Shown here in pieces: positions 1 to 7,307 of a stretch of DNA of 10,430 nt (the first letter of the stretch is position 1; each line of letters opens with the position of its first letter). Source of the stretch: Bacteroidales bacterium (lineage in GTDB: Bacteria > Bacteroidota > Bacteroidia > Bacteroidales > Tenuifilaceae). The notes under the pieces are model-generated. The model ran no database searches and was not told the origin of the DNA. It saw only the letters and a program-made list of their open reading frames with translations. The position numbers and the translations under genes were made by a program. The stretch covers positions 1 to 10,430 of the forward strand of contig WBUV01000074.1 in assembly GCA_008933525.1 (NCBI GenBank), read 5' to 3'.

Positions 1-1
1 G

Positions 2-58
2 GTTAGGATGAGCTCACACGATGCTCATTACGGTGGAAATTTAGTTGATGGCGCATAA
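2..58 (+). pseudogene. kal: 5' part of kal, cut off by an in-frame TAA stop
   Basis: The reading frame entering from the left edge encodes 18 residues ending HYGGNLVDGA and then meets TAA at 56-58. The same frame resumes at once with ATG (59-61) and continues as the rest of a 3-aminobutyryl-CoA ammonia-lyase, with no gap or frame change. The HYGGNLVDG stretch followed by [12 protein letters not shown] is what one expects around the start of the central helix of this hot-dog-fold enzyme, so both parts belong to one ancestral gene. The gene's first few codons lie outside the window. TAA is a genuine stop elsewhere here (it ends kdd1, kdd2, kamA, kamC, kamD and kal itself), so reassignment is unlikely. 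A point nonsense mutation (for instance AAA to TAA) or a sequence error are the two plausible explanations. Confidence 0.75.
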
Positions 59-364
59 ATGCTTCAACTTTTTGGCGATGTGGCAACTGAACTTTTGATT
101 AGACACGATGGCGACGAAGGTCTTTTCAAAGCATACGATAACGTTGAGTTTATTGCTCCTGTTTATGCAGGCGATTACATTGAGGCTGTTGGCGAAATTA
201 CCAATGTTGGTAATACTTCCAGAAAGATGACTTTTGAGGCTCGTAAGGTAATTGTTCCTCGTCCCGATATTTCAGACTCCGCTTGCGACCTTCTTGCAGA
301 ACCTATTGTTGTTTGCCGTGCAAGTGGTACCTGTGTTGTTCCAAAAAATTGTCAACGTAAATAA
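59..364 (+). CDS. kal: 3-aminobutyryl-CoA ammonia-lyase (Kal), main open part after a premature stop
   Basis: Kal eliminates ammonia from L-3-aminobutyryl-CoA to give crotonyl-CoA, the last dedicated step of lysine fermentation before the butyrate branch; it is a cytoplasmic hot-dog-fold enzyme. The 101 residues contain [14 protein letters not shown], the block [15 protein letters not shown], the [14 protein letters not shown] segment and a GTCVVPK end, a pattern I recognise as Kal. Together with the 18 codons upstream the frame gives 119 residues, close to the usual ~125-130. The ATG at 59 is used only because it follows the TAA at 56-58 (TAAATG). Ribosomes finishing the upstream piece could restart there, but the product would lack the first strand and loop of the fold, so activity is doubtful. 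It ends 11 nt before kce, consistent with one operon. Identification is confident; functionality is not. Confidence 0.8.
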   Translation: MLQLFGDVATELLIRHDGDEGLFKAYDNVEFIAPVYAGDYIEAVGEITNVGNTSRKMTFEARKVIVPRPDISDSACDLLAEPIVVCRASGTCVVPKNCQRK

Positions 365-375
365 CCAACCTAGTT

Positions 376-1200
376 ATGGAAAAACTAATTATCACCGCTG
401 CTATTTGTGGCGCCGAGGTAACCAAGGAGCAAAACCCTGCGGTTCCTTACACCGTTGAGGAGATTGTAAGAGAAGCTAAATCGGCAGTTGATGCTGGTGC
501 AGCCATTGTTCACCTCCACGTTCGTTGGGACGATGGTAGACCTACTCAGGATAAGGGTCGTTTTAAGGAGTGCATTGACGCTATCTATAAGGTTTGCCCC
601 GATGTGATTATTATTCCATCTACTGGTGGTGCCGTTGGAATGACCGCCGAGGAGCGTTTACAGCCAACCGAGCTGCCAATTGAAATGGCCACACTTGATT
701 GCGGTACCTGCAACTTTGGCGACGAGGTATTTGAGAATACCATGCCAATGATGCGCGACTTTGGTAAGCGTATGATGAATAATAACATAAAGCCAGAGTA
801 CGAGTGCTTTGAGATGGGTCATTTGGACACAATCCTGAATATGGTTAAAAAGGGACAAGCTCCAGGTGCTCCCCTACATTTCAACTTTGTACTTGGTGTT
901 CCTGGTTGTACTCCAGCAACAGTTAGTAACCTTGCTTGGTTAGTTAATGCAATTCCAGCAGGTTCAACTTGGTGTGCTACAGGTGTTGGTCGCCACGAGT
1001 TCTTACTAGCTGCTCCTGCTATTGCTATGGGCGGTAACGTAAGGGTTGGTTTTGAGGATAATCTTTACCTTGAAAAAGGCGTGCTTGCAAAATCCAACGG
1101 TGAGTTAGTTGCCAAGGTTGTTCGCATTGCAAGGGAACTAGGACGCGAAGTGGCAACATCGGCCGAGGCTAGAGAAATTTTAGGTCTGAAGAAAAAATAG
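376..1200 (+). CDS. kce: 3-keto-5-aminohexanoate cleavage enzyme (Kce)
   Basis: Kce is a zinc-dependent member of the DUF849/BKACE family. It condenses 3-keto-5-aminohexanoate with acetyl-CoA and cleaves it to acetoacetate and 3-aminobutyryl-CoA. The 274-residue length is typical. A metal-binding pair is visible as HLH at His46 and His48, with Glu14 in the N-terminal CGAEVTKE segment, Ser82 in PSTGG, Glu143 in EYECFEMG, and Arg223, Glu227, Asp228 in NVRVGFEDN. From memory of the Cloacimonas enzyme, its zinc ligands and catalytic residues are His46, His48, Glu230, Arg226, Asp231, Ser82 and Glu14, so the correspondence is almost exact, with a three-residue shift late in the chain. The start at 376 places the ITAAICGAE motif correctly. 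There is no strong Shine-Dalgarno. It lies between kal (11 nt) and kdd1 (27 nt) and is presumably co-transcribed with them. Confidence 0.95.
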   Translation: MEKLIITAAICGAEVTKEQNPAVPYTVEEIVREAKSAVDAGAAIVHLHVRWDDGRPTQDKGRFKECIDAIYKVCPDVIIIPSTGGAVGMTAEERLQPTELPIEMATLDCGTCNFGDEVFENTMPMMRDFGKRMMNNNIKPEYECFEMGHLDTILNMVKKGQAPGAPLHFNFVLGVPGCTPATVSNLAWLVNAIPAGSTWCATGVGRHEFLLAAPAIAMGGNVRVGFEDNLYLEKGVLAKSNGELVAKVVRIARELGREVATSAEAREILGLKKK

Positions 1201-1227
1201 TATTAATAATATAAATAATTTGATAAA

Positions 1228-2268
1228 ATGAAGAAGGGAAATAAGTACGGAACCCACAGGGTTATTGAGCCAAAAGGTGTTTTACCTCAACCAGCTAATA
1301 AGATTGACAACAATATGGATGAGATTTACGATAACGAAATTCTCATCGATGTTCAAACATTAAATATTGACTCAGCATCGTTTACCGACATTGAGGCTCG
1401 CGCTAATGGCGACCACAAGAAGATTGCTGAAATTATGATGGAAATTGTTGCTAAGCAAGGAAAGCACCGTAATCCTTGGACTGGTTCAGGTGGTATGCTA
1501 CTTGGTACCGTTGAGAAAATTGGCGATGCTCTTGCGGGTAAAATCGACCTAAAGGTTGGCGATAAGATTGCTACTTTGGTTTCTCTATCATTAACTCCAC
1601 TTCGTATTGACAAAATCAAAGAAATCCGTGCTGATGTTGACCAAGTTGATATCGATGGCAAGGCTATTCTTTTCGAGAGCGGTATCTATGCAAAAATTCC
1701 TTCAGATATTCCTGAAAAACTTGCTCTTTCGGCTCTTGACGTTGCTGGAGCTCCTGCACAAACCGCAAAACTTTGCAAACCTGGCGATACAGTTCTAATC
1801 ATTGGTGCTGGTGGAAAATCGGGTATGCTTTGCTGCTACGAGGCTAAAAAACGCGTTGGCGTAACTGGTAAGGTTATTGGCCTTTGCCACAGCCAAAAGA
1901 GTGCCGATAGATTAATTGGTCTTGGTTTCTGCGACCACGTTTTCACTGCCGATGCAACTCAACCAGTTCCAGTTCTTGAGAAAATGGAAGAGTTAACAGG
2001 TGGTCAAATGGCTGATGTTACAATCAACAACGTAAACATTCCTGACACTGAGATGACTAGCGTTCTTTCTACAAAGGATACTGGTGTTGTTTACTTCTTC
2101 TCAATGGCAACAAGCTTTACAAAAGCTGCATTGGGTGCTGAGGGTGTTGGTAGCGATGTAACTATGATTGTTGGTAATGGTTACACCAAGGGTCACGCTG
2201 CTATTACACTTGAGATTCTTCGCGAAAGCGAGAAACTTCGTAAGGTATTCACAGAGCTTTACGCATAA
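1228..2268 (+). CDS. kdd: L-erythro-3,5-diaminohexanoate dehydrogenase, copy 1
   Basis: Kdd oxidatively deaminates 3,5-diaminohexanoate to 3-keto-5-aminohexanoate using a nicotinamide cofactor. The 346-residue protein starts with the family signature YGTHRVIEPKGVLPQPA, has a medium-chain dehydrogenase-like N-terminal domain and a Rossmann fold with GAGGKSG at 193-199. The later motifs INNVN, TEMTS and [11 protein letters not shown], followed by an AALGAEGVG run, are conserved in Kdd. The second Rossmann strand reads KVIGLCHSQK (215-224) with no acidic residue at its end, unlike copy 2 (Glu218). That difference could affect NAD/NADP preference, which is inference. Codons are strongly biased to GTT, GGT, GCT and CTT, as in kce, suggesting high expression. 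It follows kce by 27 nt and is followed by a strong terminator-like hairpin, so it may be the last gene of a kal-kce-kdd unit. Confidence 0.93.
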   Translation: MKKGNKYGTHRVIEPKGVLPQPANKIDNNMDEIYDNEILIDVQTLNIDSASFTDIEARANGDHKKIAEIMMEIVAKQGKHRNPWTGSGGMLLGTVEKIGDALAGKIDLKVGDKIATLVSLSLTPLRIDKIKEIRADVDQVDIDGKAILFESGIYAKIPSDIPEKLALSALDVAGAPAQTAKLCKPGDTVLIIGAGGKSGMLCCYEAKKRVGVTGKVIGLCHSQKSADRLIGLGFCDHVFTADATQPVPVLEKMEELTGGQMADVTINNVNIPDTEMTSVLSTKDTGVVYFFSMATSFTKAALGAEGVGSDVTMIVGNGYTKGHAAITLEILRESEKLRKVFTELYA

Positions 2269-2332
2269 TATTTTCCGTGAGTTTGATGTAAGTTGTCATC
2301 CCTGATAAACCATACATCAAACTCTCGTTTTT
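2269..2332 (+). terminator. Intrinsic terminator-like hairpin after kdd1
   Basis: A perfect 12-bp inverted repeat, GAGTTTGATGTA (2279-2290) and TACATCAAACTC (2313-2324), is extended beyond one T-T mismatch by a CG/CG pair and followed by TTTTT at 2328-2332. The loop is 22 nt. It sits in the 98-nt gap between the two kdd copies and could end transcription after kdd1 or attenuate read-through into kdd2-kamA. I found no convincing Bacteroidota promoter (TTTG spaced from TAnnTTTG) in the rest of the gap. Confidence 0.75.
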
Positions 2333-2366
2333 AATTGATGTTTCAAATTCATAGTAAGCACTTTAT

Positions 2367-3401
2367 ATGAAGCAAGGATGTAGATACGGAACTCATAGAG
2401 TTTTAGAGCCAAAGGGAACTTTACCACAGCCAGCACAAAAGCTCGATAACACCATGGAGCTTTACGATAATGAGATGCTGATTTCGGTAAAAACGCTGAA
2501 TATAGATTCCGCTAGCTTTACTCAAATCAAAACGGCTTGCAATGGCGATACCGACCGTATGGCTAAAATGATTACCGACATTGTAGCTGAGCGTGGAAAA
2601 ATGCAGAATCCTGTTACTGGTTCTGGGGGTATGCTTATTGGTAAAGTTAAGGCCATTGGCCCTAATTTTCCGGCTGCAGGAGTAAAGATAGGCGATACAA
2701 TTGCTACGCTGGTTTCGCTTTCGCTTACACCGCTGAAAATTCATAAAATTATCAGTGTAAATCCCAAAAACGATCAGGTGGATGTTGAGGCCGAAGCTAT
2801 TCTTTTTGAAAGCGGCATTTTCGCTGTCCTTCCCAATGATATACCTGAGAAACTAGCTCTTGCAGCACTCGATGTTGCTGGCGCACCAGCACAGGTAGAC
2901 CGTTTGGTTAAAGAGGGCGATACCGTGTGCATTATTGGCGGTGGTGGTAAATCGGGTGTGCTTTGTTGCTATCAAGCAATGCAGAATGCTACACGTACAG
3001 GAAAGGTTATTGTAGTGGAGTATTCGGAGGAAAACGCTCGCCGAATTTCTGAAATGAAATTGGCCGACCACGTTATTATTGCCGATGCAACAAATGTAAT
3101 GGACGTTTACAACAAGGTTACTGCCATTACTGGCCCAAGGGGTTGCGATGTGGTTATCAACAACGTGAACGTTCCTAACACTGAGATGACATCAATTCTT
3201 ATTACCAAAGGTAACGGATGCGTTTACTTCTTCTCAATGGCTACCTCGTTTACAAAGGCGGCTCTTGGTGCAGAGGGTGTTGGTAAGGATATCAACCTAA
3301 TTGTAGGAAATGGTTATGCAAAAGGTCACGCTGACCTTACTCTTAGCATAATTAGGGAATCAGAGGATATACGTAATTTATTTAATAAACTGTATGTTTA
3401 A
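2367..3401 (+). CDS. kdd: L-erythro-3,5-diaminohexanoate dehydrogenase, copy 2 (tandem paralogue)
   Basis: This 344-residue protein is a second, complete Kdd, collinear with copy 1 and by eye about 60% identical. Shared blocks include [68 protein letters not shown] and [11 protein letters not shown]. The Rossmann glycine motif is GGGGKSG (191-197). The second strand ends VVEYSEEN with Glu218, the usual position of an acidic residue that binds the adenosine ribose of NAD, so NAD use is expected; copy 1 lacks it. No catalytic-region deletions or frame breaks are seen, so both copies look functional. It overlaps kamA by 8 nt, implying translational coupling with the first enzyme of the pathway. 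The divergence argues against a very recent duplication or assembly artefact. It could serve the same step under another condition or act on a related diamino acid. Confidence 0.92.
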   Translation: MKQGCRYGTHRVLEPKGTLPQPAQKLDNTMELYDNEMLISVKTLNIDSASFTQIKTACNGDTDRMAKMITDIVAERGKMQNPVTGSGGMLIGKVKAIGPNFPAAGVKIGDTIATLVSLSLTPLKIHKIISVNPKNDQVDVEAEAILFESGIFAVLPNDIPEKLALAALDVAGAPAQVDRLVKEGDTVCIIGGGGKSGVLCCYQAMQNATRTGKVIVVEYSEENARRISEMKLADHVIIADATNVMDVYNKVTAITGPRGCDVVINNVNVPNTEMTSILITKGNGCVYFFSMATSFTKAALGAEGVGKDINLIVGNGYAKGHADLTLSIIRESEDIRNLFNKLYV

Positions 3402-4650
3402 TTTTCAGAATAAAAGCAGACGTCAGGAGTTTTTTCCTAACGTATCGGACAACGATTGGAACGACTGGAAGTGGCAGGTTCGCAATCGCATCGAGACACT
3501 TGAGGAGTTAAAAAAGTACATCAACTTAACCGCTGAGGAGGAAGAGGGTATTCGTAAATCGCTACAAACCCTTCGTATGGCTATCACTCCATACTACCTA
3601 TCGTTGGTTGACCCAAATAACCCAAACTGCCCAGTTCGTAAGCAAGCAATCCCCTCTGCTGCGGAGACACACACTTCGGCAGCCGATTTGTTGGACCCAT
3701 TGCACGAGGATGGCGATTCACCAGTTCCTGGCCTAACACACAGATATCCTGATAGGGTTCTTTTCCTCATCACCGATATGTGCTCAATGTACTGCCGCCA
3801 CTGTACTCGTCGTAGGTTTGCAGGTCAAAAAGATGCAGCAACTCCAAAGGATAATATCACTAAAGGGATTGAGTATATTGCAAATCACCCAGAGGTGCGC
3901 GATGTTCTACTTTCTGGTGGTGATGCACTACTTGTAAGCGATGGTATTTTAGAAGATATTATTGCTCGCCTTCGTGCAATTCCTCACGTGGAAATTATCC
4001 GAATTGGAAGCCGTGTTCCAGTGGTTCTTCCACAGCGTATTACCGACGATTTGGTGAATATGCTTAAGAAGTATCACCCAGTATGGCTAAACACTCACTT
4101 CAATCACTCTAACGAGGTTACACCCGAGAGCGTTGAGGCTTGTAACAAACTTGCCAATGCAGGTGTGCCACTAGGAAACCAATCGGTTCTGCTTCGTGGA
4201 GTTAACGATTGTCCAAACGTGATGAAGAAGTTGGTTCACAACTTGGTTAAGATGCGTGTTCGTCCTTACTACATCTATCAATGCGACCTTTCGATGGGTC
4301 TTGAGCACTTTAGAACACCTGTTTCTAAAGGTATCGAGATTATTGAGAGTTTGCGTGGACATACTTCGGGTTATGCAGTTCCAACATTTGTGGTTGATGC
4401 TCCAGGCGGCGGTGGTAAAACACCTGTTATGCCTCAGTACGTTATATCGCAAATGCCGGGCAAGGTTATCCTTCGTAACTTTGAGGGAGTTATTACAACC
4501 TACACTGAGCCTACCGATTACAAGAACGAGTGCCAGTGCGATGATTGCAAAAGCCATAAATTTGAGGATGGTATTGCAGGCCTAATGCACGGCGACCAGC
4601 TTTCAATTGAGCCAGAGAAGTTGACCCGTAAAATGAGGAATATTCATTAA
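3394..4650 (+). CDS. kamA: L-lysine 2,3-aminomutase (KamA), radical SAM/PLP enzyme
   Basis: KamA interconverts L-lysine and L-beta-lysine, the entry step of the pathway, using a [4Fe-4S] cluster with S-adenosylmethionine plus PLP in the cytoplasm. The 418-residue length is typical. The radical SAM motif CSMYCRHC places cluster cysteines at 130, 134 and 137. LLSGGDALL (172-180) is the SAM-binding GGD region. Lys342 in [10 protein letters not shown] is the PLP lysine, and Asp298 and Asp335 are the substrate amino-group binders. Each of these is offset by exactly five from the Clostridium subterminale enzyme (C125/129/132, K337, D293, D330). The zinc-site cysteines also match: C380, C382 and C385 at the C-terminus, and C273 from the neighbouring subunit. 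These family assignments are from memory; the residues are seen. The start ATG lies inside the end of kdd2 (8-nt overlap), and the [13 protein letters not shown] segment is in place. A strong hairpin terminator follows. Confidence 0.97.
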   Translation: MFNFQNKSRRQEFFPNVSDNDWNDWKWQVRNRIETLEELKKYINLTAEEEEGIRKSLQTLRMAITPYYLSLVDPNNPNCPVRKQAIPSAAETHTSAADLLDPLHEDGDSPVPGLTHRYPDRVLFLITDMCSMYCRHCTRRRFAGQKDAATPKDNITKGIEYIANHPEVRDVLLSGGDALLVSDGILEDIIARLRAIPHVEIIRIGSRVPVVLPQRITDDLVNMLKKYHPVWLNTHFNHSNEVTPESVEACNKLANAGVPLGNQSVLLRGVNDCPNVMKKLVHNLVKMRVRPYYIYQCDLSMGLEHFRTPVSKGIEIIESLRGHTSGYAVPTFVVDAPGGGGKTPVMPQYVISQMPGKVILRNFEGVITTYTEPTDYKNECQCDDCKSHKFEDGIAGLMHGDQLSIEPEKLTRKMRNIH

Positions 4651-4735
4651 TAAGTTCTAGCGCGAAGACGCATTGCTACTCTTTTTTGGTTTTTTTACCG
4701 ATTTTAGATTAGAAAAATGCGTCTTCGTGTTTTTT
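4651..4735 (+). terminator. Strong terminator-like hairpin between kamA and kamB
   Basis: CGCGAAGACGCAT (4661-4673) pairs with ATGCGTCTTCGTG (4717-4729) over 13 bp with one G-T wobble, followed directly by TTTTTT (4730-4735). The 43-nt loop is AT-rich and contains a small nested repeat, GGT-TTTTTT-ACC (4688-4699). It lies in the 111-nt gap between kamA and kamB. It could be a true terminator, with kamB expressed from its own promoter, or partly read through to lower expression of the reactivation genes. No clear promoter is visible between it and kamB. Confidence 0.8.
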
Positions 4736-4761
4736 ATAAGTAAAAATGAGGGCGAATTAGG

Positions 4762-5772
4762 ATGCCATTCATTGATGATGTGCTCACCTACAAAAGCCTT
4801 TCAATTGTAGGGCTCGAGAAGAATACTGGCAAAACGGAGTGTCTTAACTATGTTCTTGGTAGGCTAAAGGATATGGATAAGCGGATTGCTCTTACGTCAA
4901 TTGGGATTGATGGCGAGAGTCGCGATATAGTCACAAACACTCAAAAACCAGAGATTCGCATCTACAAGGGAATGATTTTTATATCGGCGGAGAAGCACTA
5001 CTTGCAACGCCAAATAACATCCGAGATTTTAGACGTAAGTAACATTCATACTTCGCTTGGTAGGCTTGTTATTGCAAAGGCAATAAGTTCCGATAAGGTT
5101 TTACTTTCAGGTCCACCCGATACGCACTGCCTAAAAGCAATAATTGCGGAGATGAATAGGTACAATGTCGATTTAACCATTGTTGATGGTGCATTATCGA
5201 GGCTAAGCCTTGCATCGCCAGCGGTGACCGAGGGAATGGTGCTTGCCACGGGTGCGGCTTACTCTGCAAATATCCCAGAGTTGGTTCGCAAAACCAAGTA
5301 CGTGGTGGATTTAATAAATCTACCTGAGGTTGAGCCAGAATTAAAGCGAAAACTCGATTTTGTGGAATCGGGAATATTTGCGGTTGATGCCGAAAGTAAC
5401 CTGCACGACCTTAAAGTGCAGTCGGTTTTTATGCTTGAAAAAGCAAAGGATAAAATTTTCAGCTATGGGAATAGGCTGTTTGTTGCAGGCGCTACAAGTA
5501 ATAACCTATTCGAATTTCTGCGGATGCAGAAAAATATGGCTAACATTGAGTTGATTGTTAAGGATTTTACTAAGATATTTGCTACTCCCGATGTGTACTA
5601 CTCCTTCGTCAAAAAAGGAGGGAAGGTAAGGGTGGCAACCAAAACAAAGCTTGCGGCGGTTTGCATAAATCCAACATCGCCACAGGGTTATAGGTTGAGC
5701 TCCGATGAGCTCAAGGCGGCTATGCAGGATGCCTTGCAGATGCCGGTGTACGATGTAAAAAAGTTAAAGTGA
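4762..5772 (+). CDS. kamB: KamB, predicted lysine 5,6-aminomutase reactivation subunit (P-loop-like)
   Basis: This 336-residue cytoplasmic protein stands directly before the MutS-like KamC and the aminomutase genes, the place where kamB is found in lysine fermenters. Current family naming links KamB and KamC to reactivation of lysine 5,6-aminomutase after its cobalamin is damaged; I recall the name, not the primary experiments. The N-terminus shows SIVGLEKNTGKTE (14-26), a P-loop-like motif in which the first glycine is one residue further from GKT than in the standard GxxxxGKT. A hydrophobic strand ending in DG (LTIVDGALS) could serve as a Walker B or switch segment, reminiscent of MobB/BioD-type P-loop proteins. 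No signal peptide or membrane segment is evident. Its stop TGA overlaps the kamC start by one nucleotide (TGATG), so the two are probably made together. ATG 4762 is preceded by a weak AGG. Confidence 0.8.
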   Translation: MPFIDDVLTYKSLSIVGLEKNTGKTECLNYVLGRLKDMDKRIALTSIGIDGESRDIVTNTQKPEIRIYKGMIFISAEKHYLQRQITSEILDVSNIHTSLGRLVIAKAISSDKVLLSGPPDTHCLKAIIAEMNRYNVDLTIVDGALSRLSLASPAVTEGMVLATGAAYSANIPELVRKTKYVVDLINLPEVEPELKRKLDFVESGIFAVDAESNLHDLKVQSVFMLEKAKDKIFSYGNRLFVAGATSNNLFEFLRMQKNMANIELIVKDFTKIFATPDVYYSFVKKGGKVRVATKTKLAAVCINPTSPQGYRLSSDELKAAMQDALQMPVYDVKKLK

Positions 5773-7208
5773 TGCAGCTGAAAAGTGCGCTAACCGAGAT
5801 TTCAGGACTACGCTATATGGTGGATAAACTCGATATTAAATCGGGTTTAGGTCATCGCGTGTTGCTGGCATCGCCATTTTTTGTTAGCCAAAAGGATGTG
5901 CTTTACCAGCTGCAACAGGTTGCACAAGCGGTTGATGCTTTCAACAGAAGTGAGCACAAGGAAACCTTCGATAAGGTTGCCATAAAGCTATCGCAGGTTC
6001 GCGATATTGCCGGGACAATCAAGAACATTCAGAAGCACCTAACGCTGAACGATATTGAACTTTTCGAGGTGAAAAGTTTTGCCCTGCTGGCCAATGAGAT
6101 TCGGGATTTAACCTCGTCGGTAGAGTTCCTTCACAGCAAACTACCCAACCTCAATAAGGTTATTGCAATTCTCGACCCAGAGAATACTCGAATTCCTTCG
6201 TTCTACATCAATAGTGCTTTTGCACCCGAACTTACTGAACTGCGCAAAAAGTTGGCTAGCGTTGAATTCTCCATTGAAGATTTGGAGAAAACAAATACCG
6301 ATAGCAATAAGCAATATCAGCAATCAGAAGAAATCAGAGCCAAAATAACGGAGATAGAGGATGGTGTTAGGCAAAACCTATCGGAACAGCTGCATGGTTT
6401 TGCATCGGAGCTGAACGAGGCTTTGGTTGCAGTTGCCAATATCGATATACTTATTGCAAAGGCAAAGCAAGCTATCTACGAGAGGTTGATTATGCCCGAG
6501 ATTGTTGCCGATACAACATCGTACAGCGGACTATTCTACCCTCAACTTAAGGAGTTGCTTGAGCTGGAGAAAAGAAGGTATCAACCCATTGATGTTGAAA
6601 TTCACAAAGGAACCTGTTTAATTACAGGCGCCAATATGGCTGGTAAAACGGTTCTGCTCAAAACACTTGCGTTGAGTCAGGCTCTGTGCCAGTACGGTTT
6701 TTTTGTACCTGCTTCAAGTGCAAAAATTGCCTTGGTGGAGCAGATTCTTTTCAGCATTGCCGACGAGCAATCGGAACTATCGGGGTTATCGTCATATGCT
6801 GCCGAGATGCTGAAGGTGAACCAAATTGTGCAGATGGCCAAAAAGCAGCATCCGCTTTTGGTGCTGATTGATGAGTTGGCTCGTACCACCAATCCAACTG
6901 AAGGACGTGCCATTGTTAGCGCTGTGGCAAACTACTTGAACGGTTGTAATGTAAAAGCGGTTATCACAACGCACTATAGCGGTTTAAGCACCCAATGCCG
7001 TAAGCTAAGGGTTAAGGGTTTTATTGAGGATAGCAAGGATGCCACAATCACCGTTAAGAACATTGGCGATTATATCGATTACTCGCTAATTGACGATGAT
7101 GGAAGCAACGTTCCGCATGAAGCGTTGCGAATTGCACAGATACTTGGCGTTGATGCTGATGTAATTTCCGAGGCATCGAGGTTGATGGAAACGAATAGTA
7201 AACAATAA
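5772..7208 (+). CDS. kamC: KamC, MutS-like ATPase, predicted reactivase of lysine 5,6-aminomutase
   Basis: The 478-residue protein has the ABC-type ATPase domain of MutS but none of the DNA mismatch-recognition domain. The N-terminal half (about 1-270) is helical with lever/clamp-like character and a likely coiled coil around 155-205. The ATPase follows: Walker A TGANMAGKT (285-293), a signature-like SGLSSYAAEM (337-346), Walker B LLVLIDE with Asp367-Glu368, the TNPTEG loop (373-378) and the switch histidine His401 in TTHYSG. In MutS the corresponding Walker A is TGPNMGGKS. Together with KamB it is expected to use ATP to remove inactive cobalamin from KamDE, by analogy with other B12 enzyme reactivases; this is inference from context. 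A GTG at 5769 is also possible, but ATG 5772 overlaps the kamB stop in the classic TGATG arrangement, so I chose it. It is followed by a perfect hairpin before kamD. Confidence 0.87.
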   Translation: MQLKSALTEISGLRYMVDKLDIKSGLGHRVLLASPFFVSQKDVLYQLQQVAQAVDAFNRSEHKETFDKVAIKLSQVRDIAGTIKNIQKHLTLNDIELFEVKSFALLANEIRDLTSSVEFLHSKLPNLNKVIAILDPENTRIPSFYINSAFAPELTELRKKLASVEFSIEDLEKTNTDSNKQYQQSEEIRAKITEIEDGVRQNLSEQLHGFASELNEALVAVANIDILIAKAKQAIYERLIMPEIVADTTSYSGLFYPQLKELLELEKRRYQPIDVEIHKGTCLITGANMAGKTVLLKTLALSQALCQYGFFVPASSAKIALVEQILFSIADEQSELSGLSSYAAEMLKVNQIVQMAKKQHPLLVLIDELARTTNPTEGRAIVSAVANYLNGCNVKAVITTHYSGLSTQCRKLRVKGFIEDSKDATITVKNIGDYIDYSLIDDDGSNVPHEALRIAQILGVDADVISEASRLMETNSKQ

Positions 7209-7225
7209 ACTGGAATATATATTAC

Positions 7226-7254
7226 CCCCTCAAGGGTTCCAAACCCTTGAGGGG
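7226..7254 (+). terminator. Perfect 13-bp hairpin with 3-nt loop between kamC and kamD
   Basis: CCCCTCAAGGGTT (7226-7238) and AACCCTTGAGGGG (7242-7254) form a perfect stem with a CCA loop. No T-tract follows (ATTTAAATAAC). It may therefore be an inefficient terminator, an RNA-processing or mRNA-stabilising element protecting the 5' end of the kamDE message, or an intergenic repeat. It occupies the 99-nt gap before kamD. The rest of the gap is A-rich leader with no clear Shine-Dalgarno. Confidence 0.6.
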
Positions 7255-7307
7255 ATTTAAATAACAATCGATAACAAACATAAAAACTATAAACTTCGAA
7301 TACAGTT

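Noticed and set aside
56..58. Stop-codon reassignment as an explanation of the TAA in kal
   Set aside because: TAA is used as the normal stop of kdd1, kdd2, kamA, kamC, kamD and kal itself, and recoding by pyrrolysine or selenocysteine uses TAG or TGA, not TAA.
252..458. 68-codon plus-strand open frame across the kal-kce junction
   Set aside because: It overlaps two recognisable genes in another frame and has no recognisable protein features.
2367..3401. kdd2 as an assembly duplicate of kdd1
   Set aside because: The two copies differ at roughly 40% of residues and have different indels and codon choice, so they are true paralogues.
4171..4557. 128-codon minus-strand open frame inside kamA
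   Set aside because: It is antisense to a fully conserved radical SAM gene, and its composition is explained by the codon bias of kamA.
5772..7208. DNA mismatch repair MutS or anti-recombination MutS2
   Set aside because: Only the ATPase part resembles MutS; the length (478 residues), lack of a mismatch-recognition or Smr domain, and the position between kamB and kamD fit KamC.
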